DNA of 64,000 nucleotides from Asparagopsis taxiformis (Eukaryota > Rhodophyta > Florideophyceae > Bonnemaisoniales > Bonnemaisoniaceae): NCBI GenBank assembly GCA_030407315.1, contig JALQPE010000107.1:62001-126000 (forward strand), read 5' to 3'. The notes under the pieces were generated by a model. That model was not told the origin of the DNA. It made no database searches and saw only the letters and a list, made by a program, of their open reading frames with translations. Of the stretch, positions 9,717-19,949 are shown in pieces. The position numbers and the translations under genes are program-made. The number at the start of each line of letters is the position of its first letter. Positions within the stretch are counted from its first letter, which is position 1.

Positions 9717-12700
9717 CTATGCTGAACGTGGTGGGTATCCATCTTCTCTAGTTAAGACGCTCACTTCACCACCAGAAAGAATATCACTATTGTGCTCTAC
9801 AATGCCACTTTGTCTATCGTATGAACAAACTCCTGACTCGCAGTTATGTACGTGCAAAACTTCTCGGACCCCGTCGTTCATTTCAACGTGAACTATAGTA
9901 TCATTCCCACCTTTCCGGTACATACCGTCTCCAGTGCATGTCAAGGGAATGCAGACAGCATATGGAGTTTTCTGCTTCCATTTCTTTGCCTTCTTCTCCT
10001 CTCCTTGCCCTACCACAATAAAAAAGGACAATGTGACGAAAAGGACACGTCTGGAACATGTGAATTCCTCCATGCTCGTCCTGCTATGGGCGGGTACTAC
10101 TATACCAGCATCATACCATCCATCTTTGCACACTGCTTGAATGATGCTTCCAGGTTCAGCACGCCCTAACCTCGATTCGCTCTCAGATCCCTCATGACTA
10201 GTGCGCACTCTTTGTGCAGCAGTGAGCCACCATAGTCGTTCACCATGTTGAGACCCGTTTACCTGTCTGGTTCTGAGAAAAGTTTCAGAAGCTTTACGTA
10301 TCCTTGCCATCATGACGGTTTCTTCTGCCGGAACATTTTTCGCGTCTTCAACAGATTCCCCTCGCCACCGCGTGATTGGACAGTGGGTGCTCACCATAGT
10401 ACTGCTCCTCTCTGATATGAGATGGAATACAGGACTTAAGAAGCATCTTTTTGCTGCCTCTTCTGTCGCATGTGGACTCTCCGAAATTCCTTTTCCTAGT
10501 GCAAAATACACGCGTCTGCAATCGGCAGACGTCCATTGTTTTGTATTGTGACCTACCGCACCCAGCGTGATGGCTATTCGTGCGAGCCAGTCATCGGCCA
10601 TGATGAGCTCCATTGATGACAGATGTTCATTCTTATGGTTCGAGTTTCGAACCCCTCTTTTAAGAGGCTGGTGCATTCTCTCGAATAAAAGCTCTTCCAC
10701 ATGTTTCGCAGCTCCAAAAGCTGGTAATGTATGTACGCAAAATTCTATCAACCGATGCATGTTCGGTTTGTCCAGATGTTTCATTGCAATAGGATCCTTC
10801 TTGCATACCTCATGCAGTTCTTTCATATAGTCTGAAACAAGAGCTAGAATGTGGTCATGACGTCCGCCATTCTCGGCCTCGAACCTCCTGGTTGACTCAA
10901 GTCCATCTATCCACCATGTTGGGATGAATCGAATGCTGGCAACAACCATTTGAAACTTTTTCAGCAAACGAAGAATACGTTCAAGTTTTTCATACCCGTC
11001 CCAAGAGTTCCCGATGACGATACGAAATGCCGAATAAAATGCTTGGGGAGCTACAACGAGAACAGCGAATATATCGCTCATGTTCATCGATAATAGGTAG
11101 TTCTGCCCGAATACCTGACTCTGACTACTCAAACAGAACATTCGGAGGGTATTCAGTAGAACTGTTTCCGCAACATTTCGAAGTACAGGTGTTGCTGCGG
11201 TGATTGTGGCATTCATCACATCTTGAGCCAGTCCGGAGAGCAGATGGTCTGGGGCAACTACAGCAGAGCGATATGGATCGAATTGACAAGGAACAACTGG
11301 AACTCCTTCTTCGTTTGTAGGAACTCCTCTCCGCACACGATTAAGGGATTCACTCAAATTATGGAGTGCCTTATTCTCAATCGGATCTAGGCTTAGTCCA
11401 AGAACTTTGAGCTGATCTTGCGATGCGACTTCCCTCACAAGCTTGTTTCGGTGCATTCCTCGGGCATGCGTACTCATCTGACTGTTTAGCAATGCTGTGT
11501 ATGCATTTCGTGAACCTCCACTGCTGCTCATATCTTGCTTTTCGAAAATGCAGCTATGGCATGGTGTATTACTGGTGTGACCACGGACATCCAGAGTATG
11601 CGAAACAGCTGGGTAATCTCCGATAAATCCAACAGGATCCAGGAATATGACCACATCTTCTCCATTTGCATCTTTCGCTGGAAAACCGTCTGTACTTCCC
11701 TTCACAATGTCGGGTACAACTCTCTCAATTACAACATTTGTTGAAACTCCCGGGGGAACGAATCCAAGAACGCGGACTGCGTGGAAGCTTTCTCTCTTGC
11801 TTGGCTGTATGCCTAATGGAAGCATATAGCAGCCACCAAAACTTCCTTTCCGGCTTGTGAACGGCTGGAAGTCATCAGCATATAGCAGAAATCGGTATAC
11901 GATATATTTCCTGCCATCTGAAAGATTCCCCTCACTGCAGGCATCCATACGTTTAGAGCCGGGGTGCCATCTAGACCTCTTGTCTGGAGCTCCTATGAGC
12001 TGGACGTCTTTCACCCGAATTTGTTCGCGATGTAGCTGCCCAGTTGCTCCCCTTGTGGAGCAAATGAGAAAAGTCGCATGTTCAGAGCGTCCCTTTTTCA
12101 GATGTCTGTTCACGAGTAGTAACTCTTCAAATGTGCTCCCATCAGACTTACTTTTTGGCCGAAACAGAGTGATAGCGTCACCTGCCCGAATATCATTGTT
12201 GCAATGTTCTCCGTCGAGCGTTGTGGTGGAGACGACACGCCTCGCATTTCTTTTCTCAGTTTCTTCCATTGCATCGATTTGCGGGTCTATCACATCTTCC
12301 ATATTTGATTCTTGTTGTTCTTCTCCGGTTGCAAGATAACTTGCAATGATGATAGCTTCAATTCTCCAGTCACTCCTTGCTGTAAAACTTCTTCTGCTCC
12401 TAGAATTCTTTCCAGTTTCGATGTTCTTTCCCTGTTTCGTTCTGGCTCCTCCCAGCTTAGCCACCAGGGCCTCTTGATTTGTCGTCGGCATACATATGAT
12501 CCTCAACTCGTCTCCATGTCGGGCGTATACCTTTCTGTGCATCTTGTGACCGTCATGATCTGATGCACTTACCGAAATGCGATGGAATGGGTCATTCAGA
12601 ACAGCTGAACGGCATTTGACAATGAAAGAGTTTTCAATACTTTCTGAAGCAATTTGATATGCTTCATCTTCTCTTTCATCACTACTATCCCTTTTACTAG

Positions 12701-13418
12701 ACTTTATGCAGTCCAGAATGGGTCCGGTCTGTATATCCCTTTCCGCCCATGTGCTCGGTAGCACGACTCGTACCGATGTAGTACAATGAGCTCTACGGCT
12801 ACTAGACAGTCCTGGAGACATCTTTCCAAGCCTAGAGCCGCTTTTTGTTACATCTATTTCACACGTTGTATCCATGCTTTGTGGGAAACATGTTTTCAGA
12901 ATGAACGGTAAAATGACTTTCCTCATGTACGAGTCGCTAGGTGCTTGATCCGAAATGTCCCGCTTGAAATTAGACATCTCACGCATACCTTCATAGTCCT
13001 TGCGTTTCATCCGTAGCGTTCCACTAAGCAATATTATTGCAGAGAATACTGGCCAGGTCAGCAGTTTATCCACAAGTCTGCGGTCATCTTCCGCTGCCTC
13101 TTCTCCGTCGTGGTCATCACAGCTCTCGGCCGAGCTTTCCTCAGAGCCTATAGTTTCTTCTTCTCTCGTAACTTTTCCAGCCTCAAAAAATGCAATGTGC
13201 TCTTCTCCATTGCCACTAGAAATATTCTCGTCTTCAGCAGATGCTTTTCCGACGTTTTCGTCCGGTATATCGGCGTGAACCTCGAATGTTTCGTTCGAAA
13301 CTAGCGGGGTTTCCCCATTTTCGTGCCTTGTCCCACTTTCGTATGGGATTGGCAATGATTCAAACCTTCTCCGGGTTCTTCGAGGTGTACCTTTCTTCCG
13401 AACAGCTGTTCGTTTCAT
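9717..13418 (-). CDS. Tnp2/CACTA-type transposase (1233 aa)
   Basis: Single open frame from ATG 13416-13418. The N-terminal third is acidic and low-complexity. The central part resembles the DDE core of CACTA (Tnp2) and fungal Plavaka transposases: YADDFQPF near residue 515, then a stretch ending LGFVPPGVS, FLDPVGFIGDYPAV near 595-605, and RGHTSNTPCHSC near 615-623, the last recalling the conserved Gly-His plus CxxC zinc knuckle after the GDxPA motif. A long helical C-terminal region follows (LHEVCKKDP, HTLPAFGAAKHVEELLFERMHQPLKRG). No internal stop or frameshift is present, so it may be functional. It is the nearest gene to the CACTA terminus and would act on the element ends. Assignment is by motif order only; a profile search would settle it. 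Confidence 0.65.
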   Translation of the reverse strand: MKRTAVRKKGTPRRTRRRFESLPIPYESGTRHENGETPLVSNETFEVHADIPDENVGKASAEDENISSGNGEEHIAFFEAGKVTREEETIGSEESSAESCDDHDGEEAAEDDRRLVDKLLTWPVFSAIILLSGTLRMKRKDYEGMREMSNFKRDISDQAPSDSYMRKVILPFILKTCFPQSMDTTCEIDVTKSGSRLGKMSPGLSSSRRAHCTTSVRVVLPSTWAERDIQTGPILDCIKSSKRDSSDEREDEAYQIASESIENSFIVKCRSAVLNDPFHRISVSASDHDGHKMHRKVYARHGDELRIICMPTTNQEALVAKLGGARTKQGKNIETGKNSRSRRSFTARSDWRIEAIIIASYLATGEEQQESNMEDVIDPQIDAMEETEKRNARRVVSTTTLDGEHCNNDIRAGDAITLFRPKSKSDGSTFEELLLVNRHLKKGRSEHATFLICSTRGATGQLHREQIRVKDVQLIGAPDKRSRWHPGSKRMDACSEGNLSDGRKYIVYRFLLYADDFQPFTSRKGSFGGCYMLPLGIQPSKRESFHAVRVLGFVPPGVSTNVVIERVVPDIVKGSTDGFPAKDANGEDVVIFLDPVGFIGDYPAVSHTLDVRGHTSNTPCHSCIFEKQDMSSSGGSRNAYTALLNSQMSTHARGMHRNKLVREVASQDQLKVLGLSLDPIENKALHNLSESLNRVRRGVPTNEEGVPVVPCQFDPYRSAVVAPDHLLSGLAQDVMNATITAATPVLRNVAETVLLNTLRMFCLSSQSQVFGQNYLLSMNMSDIFAVLVVAPQAFYSAFRIVIGNSWDGYEKLERILRLLKKFQMVVASIRFIPTWWIDGLESTRRFEAENGGRHDHILALVSDYMKELHEVCKKDPIAMKHLDKPNMHRLIEFCVHTLPAFGAAKHVEELLFERMHQPLKRGVRNSNHKNEHLSSMELIMADDWLARIAITLGAVGHNTKQWTSADCRRVYFALGKGISESPHATEEAAKRCFLSPVFHLISERSSTMVSTHCPITRWRGESVEDAKNVPAEETVMMARIRKASETFLRTRQVNGSQHGERLWWLTAAQRVRTSHEGSESESRLGRAEPGSIIQAVCKDGWYDAGIVVPAHSRTSMEEFTCSRRVLFVTLSFFIVVGQGEEKKAKKWKQKTPYAVCIPLTCTGDGMYRKGGNDTIVHVEMNDGVREVLHVHNCESGVCSYDRQSGIVEHNSDILSGGEVSVLTREDGYPPRSA

Positions 13419-14030
13419 CTCTTCTCTTTGGATTCGAGAGAACTTTGCACAAATTGTAGATTAATGTCAACTAGTAGGCAACTAATGAGATGGTATCCGT
13501 CTCTTTTTAACCAGGCCACTGTAATAGTTTATAGTACCTATATTTTCTTACCGTTACATCTTATCGAAAACTTCACACTGAATAGTGTCCTACCTAACTC
13601 AAGGAACAGGTGACTTGATTTCCCATGTTGGGTTCTTCAGCGATCTTTAATGCCTCCAACGATTCCTGCTTCCTTTTCTGAATGAAATACACGAATCATT
13701 TACAATTTAGCTTCAGTACATGGTATAATAGGCCTCAATAGTAATCTTGTTATGGTAATAAACTATATATAGATGAGAACACGGTTGCAATTCTCTTTCG
13801 GATTGTCTACTACTCTAATTTACAGCATTTATTCGATGTTTCTCCTTCAGTATGCAGCTAAACATCAATACCAAGACTTTTAGGTTGGTTTGACATTGCG
13901 TAGGGGCATGATTTCTATTTCTGCTAATTTATCACGTCCAGAAAATTTGACAGATCATCCGCTGCCAAATCATCTGCCACATCATCGTCTGCCAAATCAT
14001 CTGCCTTCCAGTTACGACGAGGTCATTATG
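13419..14030. other. Upstream region of the transposase gene
   Basis: No supported gene. It holds a short direct repeat (CTGCCAAATCATC, about 13962 and 13991, with a CTGCCACATCATC variant between) and an AT-rich CTATATATAG at about 13763, which could serve as a TATA element about 340 bp upstream of the transposase ATG. Confidence 0.4.
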
Positions 14031-14044
14031 AGTGGATGAGCTGT

Positions 14045-14613
14045 CTATTTAAGGCTGTTGATGCGCGACGTATAGGACCATTTCATCATCCGGTTATCAT
14101 GAAGATGACAGGTAAGGCTGGTACGTTGTCGAGTAGGTATCTTTCCCCTCTCTCATTTCTTTCCACATGCTTTCCATGAAAGATAGTGCACTAACCATAA
14201 ATATCGTTCTTCGCTGATCCTATTCTAGTCTATTGATTGCAAATGATTCTGGCATAGGTATTGGTTATAGGTTGGAATGACGAAAGCTTGCAAGCTTTCG
14301 TCATTCCAACCTACAACCAATACCTTTGCACGCAAAAATAGTTCAATGATGGTAAGTTTGTTCATTCCATTCATACTCATGTTCTTCTCATCCTTTACAA
14401 TACTTTTCTATATCCGATTGCTAACCTGTTGCAAATCATCTGTAATGGTGTTTATTTCCCTCCTGTCTGAACATCACATGTAGTTTTGAAACAGCGAGGA
14501 ACTCGATTTGCTTGCACAATAGTCCTGGTTGTAGAGATAGTAAGATTTTAGATACGATAGTTCGATTTAATGAGTAGTCTAGTCTAATGATAGAACTGAA
14601 ACATTCCTTCAGG
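14045..14613 (+). other. Possible spliced transcript with three intron-like segments
   Basis: A TATTTAAG box (14045) precedes ATG at 14099 by about 50 bp. Three donor/branch/acceptor sets follow on the plus strand: GTAAGG 14112, CTAAC 14191, TTCTAG ending about 14228; GTAAGT 14352, GCTAAC 14421, ATGTAG ending 14483; GTAAGA about 14540, TCTAATG, CCTTCAG ending about 14613. The exon parts carry early stops, so a long protein is not supported. It could be noncoding, a decayed tnpA-like gene of the CACTA element, or chance. Confidence 0.3.
14252..14329. repeat. Near-perfect 70-bp palindrome without spacer
   Basis: The axis lies between 14290 and 14291 (AGCTTG/CAAGCT). Arms 14257-14290 and 14291-14324 pair over 34 bases with one mismatch (14267 A against 14314 C), and partial pairing continues to 14252/14329. 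It is a foldback DNA element or a hairpin-forming transcript; it lies in the second exon-like segment of the putative spliced transcript. Confidence 0.9.
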
Positions 14614-14839
14614 CATCGTTGTCCTTGCTACATAAAAATTCTGACATCCTTTTAGATCACACTTGGTTATCCCTACACACTTCTATGAAGACCACCGAGA
14701 GAGATACTCCATTCTGCCCGACATTTCGTAGCCAGATGCCTGAACATGCGGCTGGAATGGCATTTCCACCTCATTCTATCGTCCTGAACATCAATTGTAG
14801 GCACTAGAAAGTATTACCCTAGGCATCATATTCTACTAC

Positions 14840-16027
14840 TTTCCCGTTCTGTCCGAGTCAGTACCGCCAGGCACTACAATTTACTGGTTCAGTATAGACT
14901 TCCCGGCAGTAAATTGTACTGTCTCAAGCACTAGTTCCAGGTAGTGAAATGTACTGCCACAGGTAGCACTTCCAGGTAGTACACTGCACTGCCACAGGCA
15001 GTAACTGGTACTGTCCTATGCCCCTGTCGAGTACAACACTATCAGACAGTACTTTACGCTGATCTGGACAGCTCTATAATACATCAAAATCTACTACTTT
15101 TTGTAGTGCTGTGGGGCAGCAATTCACATATCCTGGAGCAGTACAGCGTGGCAGTGATTTACACATACGCAAGTAGTAGAGCACGGCAGCACTTTCCACC
15201 ACGGCAAGTAGCACGGTACGGTAGCACTTTTCGTATCATAAAGCAGTACTATCAGGCAGCTTTTCCCAGAGACTATCAGCACCTCATTTCATTGCTTTCA
15301 CACATTTCGTCAGACATCATAATTTACTGTCCCCACTCGCTTCCACAGGCAGTAGAATACACAGCCTCGAAGCATGTCTGCTGTCATCATATTCCACTGC
15401 ATTACTCTACTGCCAGAACATAGACTTGTCACTACCTGTAAGTACAAAAAAAAGCAGCACCACACAGCAGCAGAAATTACTGCTTTGTCCAATAATAGAA
15501 TACAGTACATTTCTCTGCCTCTGCCATGACCTGCAGGCAGTATCATACAGTACATCGGGGCACTACCTAAATATAGCAAAATGTGCTGCCGTCATTCGGG
15601 CCCGCAGCCAGCACAGAACGCTGCCGGAAACACTAGCTTCTACTGCCACACGGTGCATCCCACGCCACCAAATAGTACTGCCGTGGGCCATATTCCTGGA
15701 CAGCATATTTTACTCCCTCCCCGTGCTGCCCAAGTCAGCACAATATACTACTTTATTTTACAGGCCAATGTAGCACAAATCACTGCCAGAAAGACAATCT
15801 AAATCCAGCAACTATCACTGCCTCCCACCACTGCCTCACCTCATACATCCAGGCAGTACTTTCTACTGCCGTCGGCAGCACATGGCCACTGCCTCCGGGC
15901 AGTGCACTGTACTGCCGGCAAGTAGGGCATTAATTTATATTTTTACAGTACTAAATTTTACTGCCTCAGGCAGTAAATTTTACTGCCGTACAGTACTGCC
16001 CCAGGCCCGATTTCAGACACAGTAGTG
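14840..16027. repeat. CACTA subterminal repeat region (GGCAGTA/TACTGCC motifs)
   Basis: Dozens of short degenerate copies of GGCAGTA and its complement TACTGCC occur in both orientations, often paired (for example AGGCAGTAC..CTACTGCC near 15849, and the cluster at 15955-16012). The density falls away to the left of 14840 and stops at the CACTA end. In characterised CACTA elements such subterminal repeats are the binding sites for the TNPA-type protein. Confidence 0.75.
16003..16027 (-). repeat. Right terminal sequence of the CACTA-like element
   Basis: Read on the minus strand, the terminus is CACTACTGTGTCTGAAAT followed by a G/C-rich step into the subterminal repeats. The partner terminus is not in the window. 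Confidence 0.65.
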
Positions 16028-16689
16028 ACCCGTTTAGCGCACCATTAAGAGCTTCTGTATACCTTTGTTGTATTGGAGCAACTGAGAAGCTCTGCATTGA
16101 TGGGCGACAAAGAGTCCAACTGATTGCGGGCTAAGGAAGAAGGCGAATGTGTGTTGTAAATGTCTAATGGTCATGAACATACCAGAGGTGTATCTGCAAA
16201 GTAGGGTTGTCAGTTTGGTACGTTGGTGAAACGCACCGTGCCATGGATCGTGGCGCCACGTGGACTGGTGTGGTGAGTGACGGTGTGACGGCGGCGGAGG
16301 ATGGCAGGTTTTTTATGCCAATGGAGTCATCACAAGCGTGGTTGTGGTGTACTTGGTCCGGAAACTTGGCCTACAATGGATTTTCTAAACTCCTGGGAAC
16401 AGTATTTGATATTTTATTGAAAATATCAAGTTGAGTGGTCCTGAGCTAGTACTGCACTTATCACATGCTCCTTTGCCAATACTGGATATAGAATTTCCTG
16501 AATTGCCTAATATTGGCTTTCTTCCAGAGATCATTCAATATACTGTTGCTGTGATGGCTCCATTTCAACTCTATATTCTCGGCCAATCACTGGCCTCCAT
16601 CACTTGCTGATGCAGCATCAATCTGTTCGTCTGGACAACAGTACGCCAATATCCAGATTAAAGCACATCTGGATCGACCAGCTTTTTTA
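16028..16689. other. Sequence flanking the CACTA-like element, no gene recognised
   Basis: No ORF with a recognisable domain and no RNA gene is seen. It precedes the first detectable homology to the duplicated units at about 16690. Confidence 0.5.
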
Positions 16690-17390
16690 CAACATGTACG
16701 GCAGATTCTGAATTGTGTAGAGACGCAAAGCAGGGCTGGACATGCCAACCCCGAGAGCATTGGACGCTCAAGGACGAACACTTGAGGCTGAGAGGAGGCA
16801 TGGAACGGTTGGGACAGAGGTCGAAACAAGTGGTGATTTATCTACATGCTGATTGCATTGTCGAATTGCATCATTCGGCCAGCCACGCTAACTGTCGAAA
16901 TATTGCGGACTTAACTTCATGTATTATTACTTTAACGTGATGTTACTGTAAGCTAGTAGTCTGTAATTCACAAGCCCCGCACGCCGGAGCTGGCTCCGGC
17001 GGCGTCGAGTCGTTCGATACGTTAACTACATCGGATACGCTCGAGCCCTGCCTCCCAGTCTTGGAAGGCAGAAGAGGGAATTGAGTAAAAACGCGGTCTA
17101 GCGACGAAAGCTAGCTCGCTGTTTCTCCCACCCACTTCGTCCCAGTTTCCAGACTTCCTTACCTTCCTTACACTTCCCTTTGCATTACATAACGTTCCAC
17201 TGACGCGCGCACACCACTCGAACGTGGGAAGCAACAGCTGACCCTACAGGTCTGTTGACATACGTTGTTGTCAGTCCCTCTCATAGTGGCTTGGACCGCT
17301 ATTGGCAACATCCTCTCGCTAACAAAAGGCCGTGCACACCGTCACCAACATAGTTCGATGATGCACCCGCGACACATGAACATAAATTTG
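16690..17390. repeat. R-block fragment carrying a roughly 457-bp insertion
   Basis: Bases 16690-16892 match about 30588-30787, 43210-43350 and, inverted, 61420-61600. Homology resumes at about 17350 (ATAGTTCGATGATG) and continues to the transposon target at 17391. The extra 16893-17349 segment is absent from the other copies. It has a perfect 8-bp hairpin GCCGGAGC/GCTCCGGC near 16983-17000 but no recognised gene. Confidence 0.7.
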
Positions 17391-17392
17391 TA

Positions 17393-17418
17393 CCCTCCCT
17401 GGAGGGGTATTATGGAAC
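17393..17418 (+). repeat. Left terminal inverted repeat of pogo-type element
   Basis: CCCTCCCTGGAGGGGTA, which is itself partly self-complementary (CCTCC/GGAGG). Confidence 0.9.
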
Positions 17419-17621
17419 ACTTAAGCATATTTTAAATGATAATATATCGAGAACTCCATTCTGGAAAGAGATACCATAACGGATATGAAGCGTGGTGTTC
17501 CCTCTTTCGATTGGCACCAGTTTCTACGATTAGATTTGAGTCACCACCGAGCTTTCCATCAAAATTCCCTCCTCTTCCAGCACCTCAATTCCGTCACAAA
17601 TTGGACAATTTTGGAACAAGT

Positions 17622-19731
17622 TTATTCCTTCATTCCATCTGTTGTAGCAGCATCTACAAGCTCTAATACTACTTCTGCTATAAACTGGCACTTTCGAATG
17701 CCAGATGAGGACTTCTTCAACACTACTCCACATTCCGTTTCCACCATTTTTGTCTTCTTGCCTCTTCTCTTCCCATACAAAACAGCCACTTCCCTTCCTA
17801 GACGCTTCGCCCTTTCCCTGCGCTCCCGCAGTAGTTTATCTTTCGTGACTCTTCTTTCCTTATCTTTCCTGGACAGTAGACGCTCCTTATGCTTTTCAGA
17901 CACCGTCTTCTGTCTTTTTCTTCTTTTTCCTGTCTGTCCTTCTCCTTTGCTCGCCTACGGATGTCGGCATCTATCTTTGCCTGTTCAATACGCCTTAAAC
18001 GAGCAAATCTATCGTCCTCCCTTTGCCTCTTTCTATCCTCTTCCTCTCGTTTTCCCTTTTCGATTACATCCCTACGCATTTGTATCCTCTCTGAATGCGT
18101 AACCCACTGTGCTGGCGCGCCATCATTATATAAAACTCGCTTCTGTTCGCATATTGAAGCATTGTTAGAAGTAGCTGAAGAAACTATGTTACTTGTGTTA
18201 GCATCCAAAATAGCTGTAATGGTTTCAGAGTTCCGAAGAAGATTAGAAAGCTTCTCAAGCTTAGAAGAGGTACCAATCGAACTGCTCATTATATTTTGCA
18301 CCTCTGATATGGTGGCAGAATCAGCTATTCTTTTCTTCACACTCGTAGAGCGTGTAGATGGACCAGTTGTACCACCAACCATTATATCTCGTTCTATACA
18401 AGCCTTGAAATCTTCCTCTTGCCGTTTGAATTGCACCGCGAAGTCCCTCTTGAACGGGAACAAACCTGTAACATTGAATGAATTAGTAACATTTTTCGTT
18501 CCAATGTTTCTCCAAGCGTAGACAGCGCATGCAAGATTGAAGTTAACTTTGGTAGTGTCAACGTGTCCTTGGCGGCAAAATTCGTCTCGTATCTCTCTCA
18601 TACAGTCATGGAACCGTTTGTTAATTAGTTGATCACAGGGCTGTAAGAAATGAGAAGTGTTTGCAGCGTTGACAATGCACTCAATATTCCTTTCCACACA
18701 CAACTCCAGCCACTCAATGCTTTTCCTCGACGCATGGCCGTCTAAGCACAGCAGAATCTTCTCCTCTTGAGAAACAAATCTGCGTGCGAACGAATCCAGA
18801 TGCCTAACATAGGTTGCCAACAAATTACCTTCCATAGATCCATTTTTTGAAACTTCGATCACTCCATCTCCAGGAAACCAGCCAGGTTTCGTAAACGGAA
18901 GTATGATACCATGCGGTTCATCATTAAAAGAACCTGTAACAGGTGCCCACCACTCTGAATTGGTTCGCTTACCAGCTACAATGAAGAATGGCTGTGCAAT
19001 TTCCCCAGAATCTGAAGCTGCGATAACTGCAGTGATATGTTTTCAAGCGGAGTAGCTAGACTTCACGGCATAACTGCCACCGCTCCTCTTGCCTGATGCT
19101 GTGAATCCTCTTTTCAACTTTCCAAAATTACAGTCCACTGCAGTCTCATCCATGTTCCAAATTCTTTTTGGATCATCTAGTAAACTATGATGAGAATCTT
19201 TTACGTGCTGAACTGCTGCAAACAAGTCTCCACATGTGAAAATGATTCAGCAGCTATTTTAGCCGCCTCCTTGTTCTCGATCTTCTTGTATGCGATTTCA
19301 TCAAATCGTGCCCTGTAAGCCCGAATGGAATCGTCATGTGGAATTCCATTCTTCCACCCGTTCCTACCGTCGGTAGAAACTCTGGATAGAATATGTCTAA
19401 AAGAGTCGCGATCAACTGTGATACCTCTTTGCGCAGCTAGTTTCAGACGTTCATTGATTAGAGCACCTTCGGAATCAGATATTACTGGCTTTCTCCCAGG
19501 GGTTATAGTGTCACTCAACATTAACTGCAGCTTATCCATATTGCCAGATTCAATGAGCATTTTCATTCGATGAATCGTAGCAACTGGAACGGTGGTTTGG
19601 CGGTGAATCGAACGGAGGGATTGTCGTTGCCGCAAGAGAGCAACAGCCATTTGGCGATTACTAGACTGTTCTTGCAATTGTTTCGCTCTTCTTTTCCGTT
19701 TGTGAGCCTGTTTCCGCATTGACATAGGCAT
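17622..19731 (-). pseudogene. Pogo/Tigger-like DDE_1 transposase, broken
   Basis: Minus-strand gene starting at ATG 19729-19731. It opens with a basic helix-turn-helix region (RQMAVALLRQRQSLRSIHRQ). The three acidic residues of the DDE_1 core are visible: WNMDETAV near 19150, LLCLDGHAS near 18738 and SHFLQPCD near 18635. Three lesions break it: a frameshift at about 19205-19225, an in-frame TGA at 19043-19045 with the catalytic domain continuing in the same frame beyond it, and a probable frameshift near 17900 where a basic tail (KRLGREVAVLYGKRRG) shifts frame. The Lys/Arg/Glu-rich C-terminus is typical of this group. Without the lesions the length would fit a 600-700 aa transposase. Confidence 0.88.
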
Positions 19732-19921
19732 TTTTGAACTCAGAGTAGTAAATCAGCCTTGCTTCGTTGCACCCACCACGAAGGTAGATGCTGAAGTCCA
19801 AGTACTAAAAGCCACAAAGGTGTCGAAATGGTGGGAAAGCTCGTGGGATCTATCTATGCGCGGATGCATGTCTGTATCGCCCACGATTTATTTGGCGCGA
19901 AAATGTTCCAAAATCACCCAA

Positions 19922-19947
19922 TTCTCATATTACCCCTCCAGGGAGGG
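19922..19947 (-). repeat. Right terminal inverted repeat of pogo-type element
   Basis: Complement of the left repeat, differing at single positions after the first 17 bases. Confidence 0.9.
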
Positions 19948-19949
19948 TA

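Larger units (their letters stand above)
1..16027. mobile_element. CACTA-like DNA transposon, right-hand 16 kb (left end outside window)
   Basis: The right boundary is visible: read on the minus strand from base 16027 the sequence starts CACTACTGTGTCTG, the 5' hallmark of CACTA/En-Spm elements. Inside it come dense short subterminal repeats (14840-16027), a Tnp2-like transposase gene (9717-13418), two ParB-like paralogues (1-2754 and 4131-7655) and two satellite arrays. No matching second terminus occurs in the window, so the element is longer than 16 kb. A 3-bp target duplication would be ACC at 16028-16030, which cannot be confirmed without the other end. That the two ParB-like genes belong to the element is an inference from position, shared strand and absence of any other boundary. 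Confidence 0.6.
17393..19947. mobile_element. Decayed pogo/Tc1-type transposon (2555 bp) at a TA target
   Basis: Terminal inverted repeats start CCCTCCCTGGAGGGGTA at both ends and stay similar for about 24 bp. TA dinucleotides at 17391-17392 and 19948-19949 are the target duplication. The uninterrupted target (AAATTTG-TA-AATC or AATA) survives in two paralogous copies, at about 30824 (plus) and 61359 (minus), which fixes the ends to the base. The transposase gene inside is broken, so the copy is non-autonomous now. Confidence 0.92.

Noticed and set aside
1..16027. ParB-like genes plus iterated sites read as a bacterial plasmid partition locus
   Set aside because: No ParA, no bacterial gene organisation; the surrounding genes and CACTA structure are eukaryotic. 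Only a functional analogy is kept as a hypothesis.
17012..17020. GTTCGATAC, a tRNA B-box-like string
   Set aside because: No pairing T-arm, no acceptor stem and no credible A box around it.
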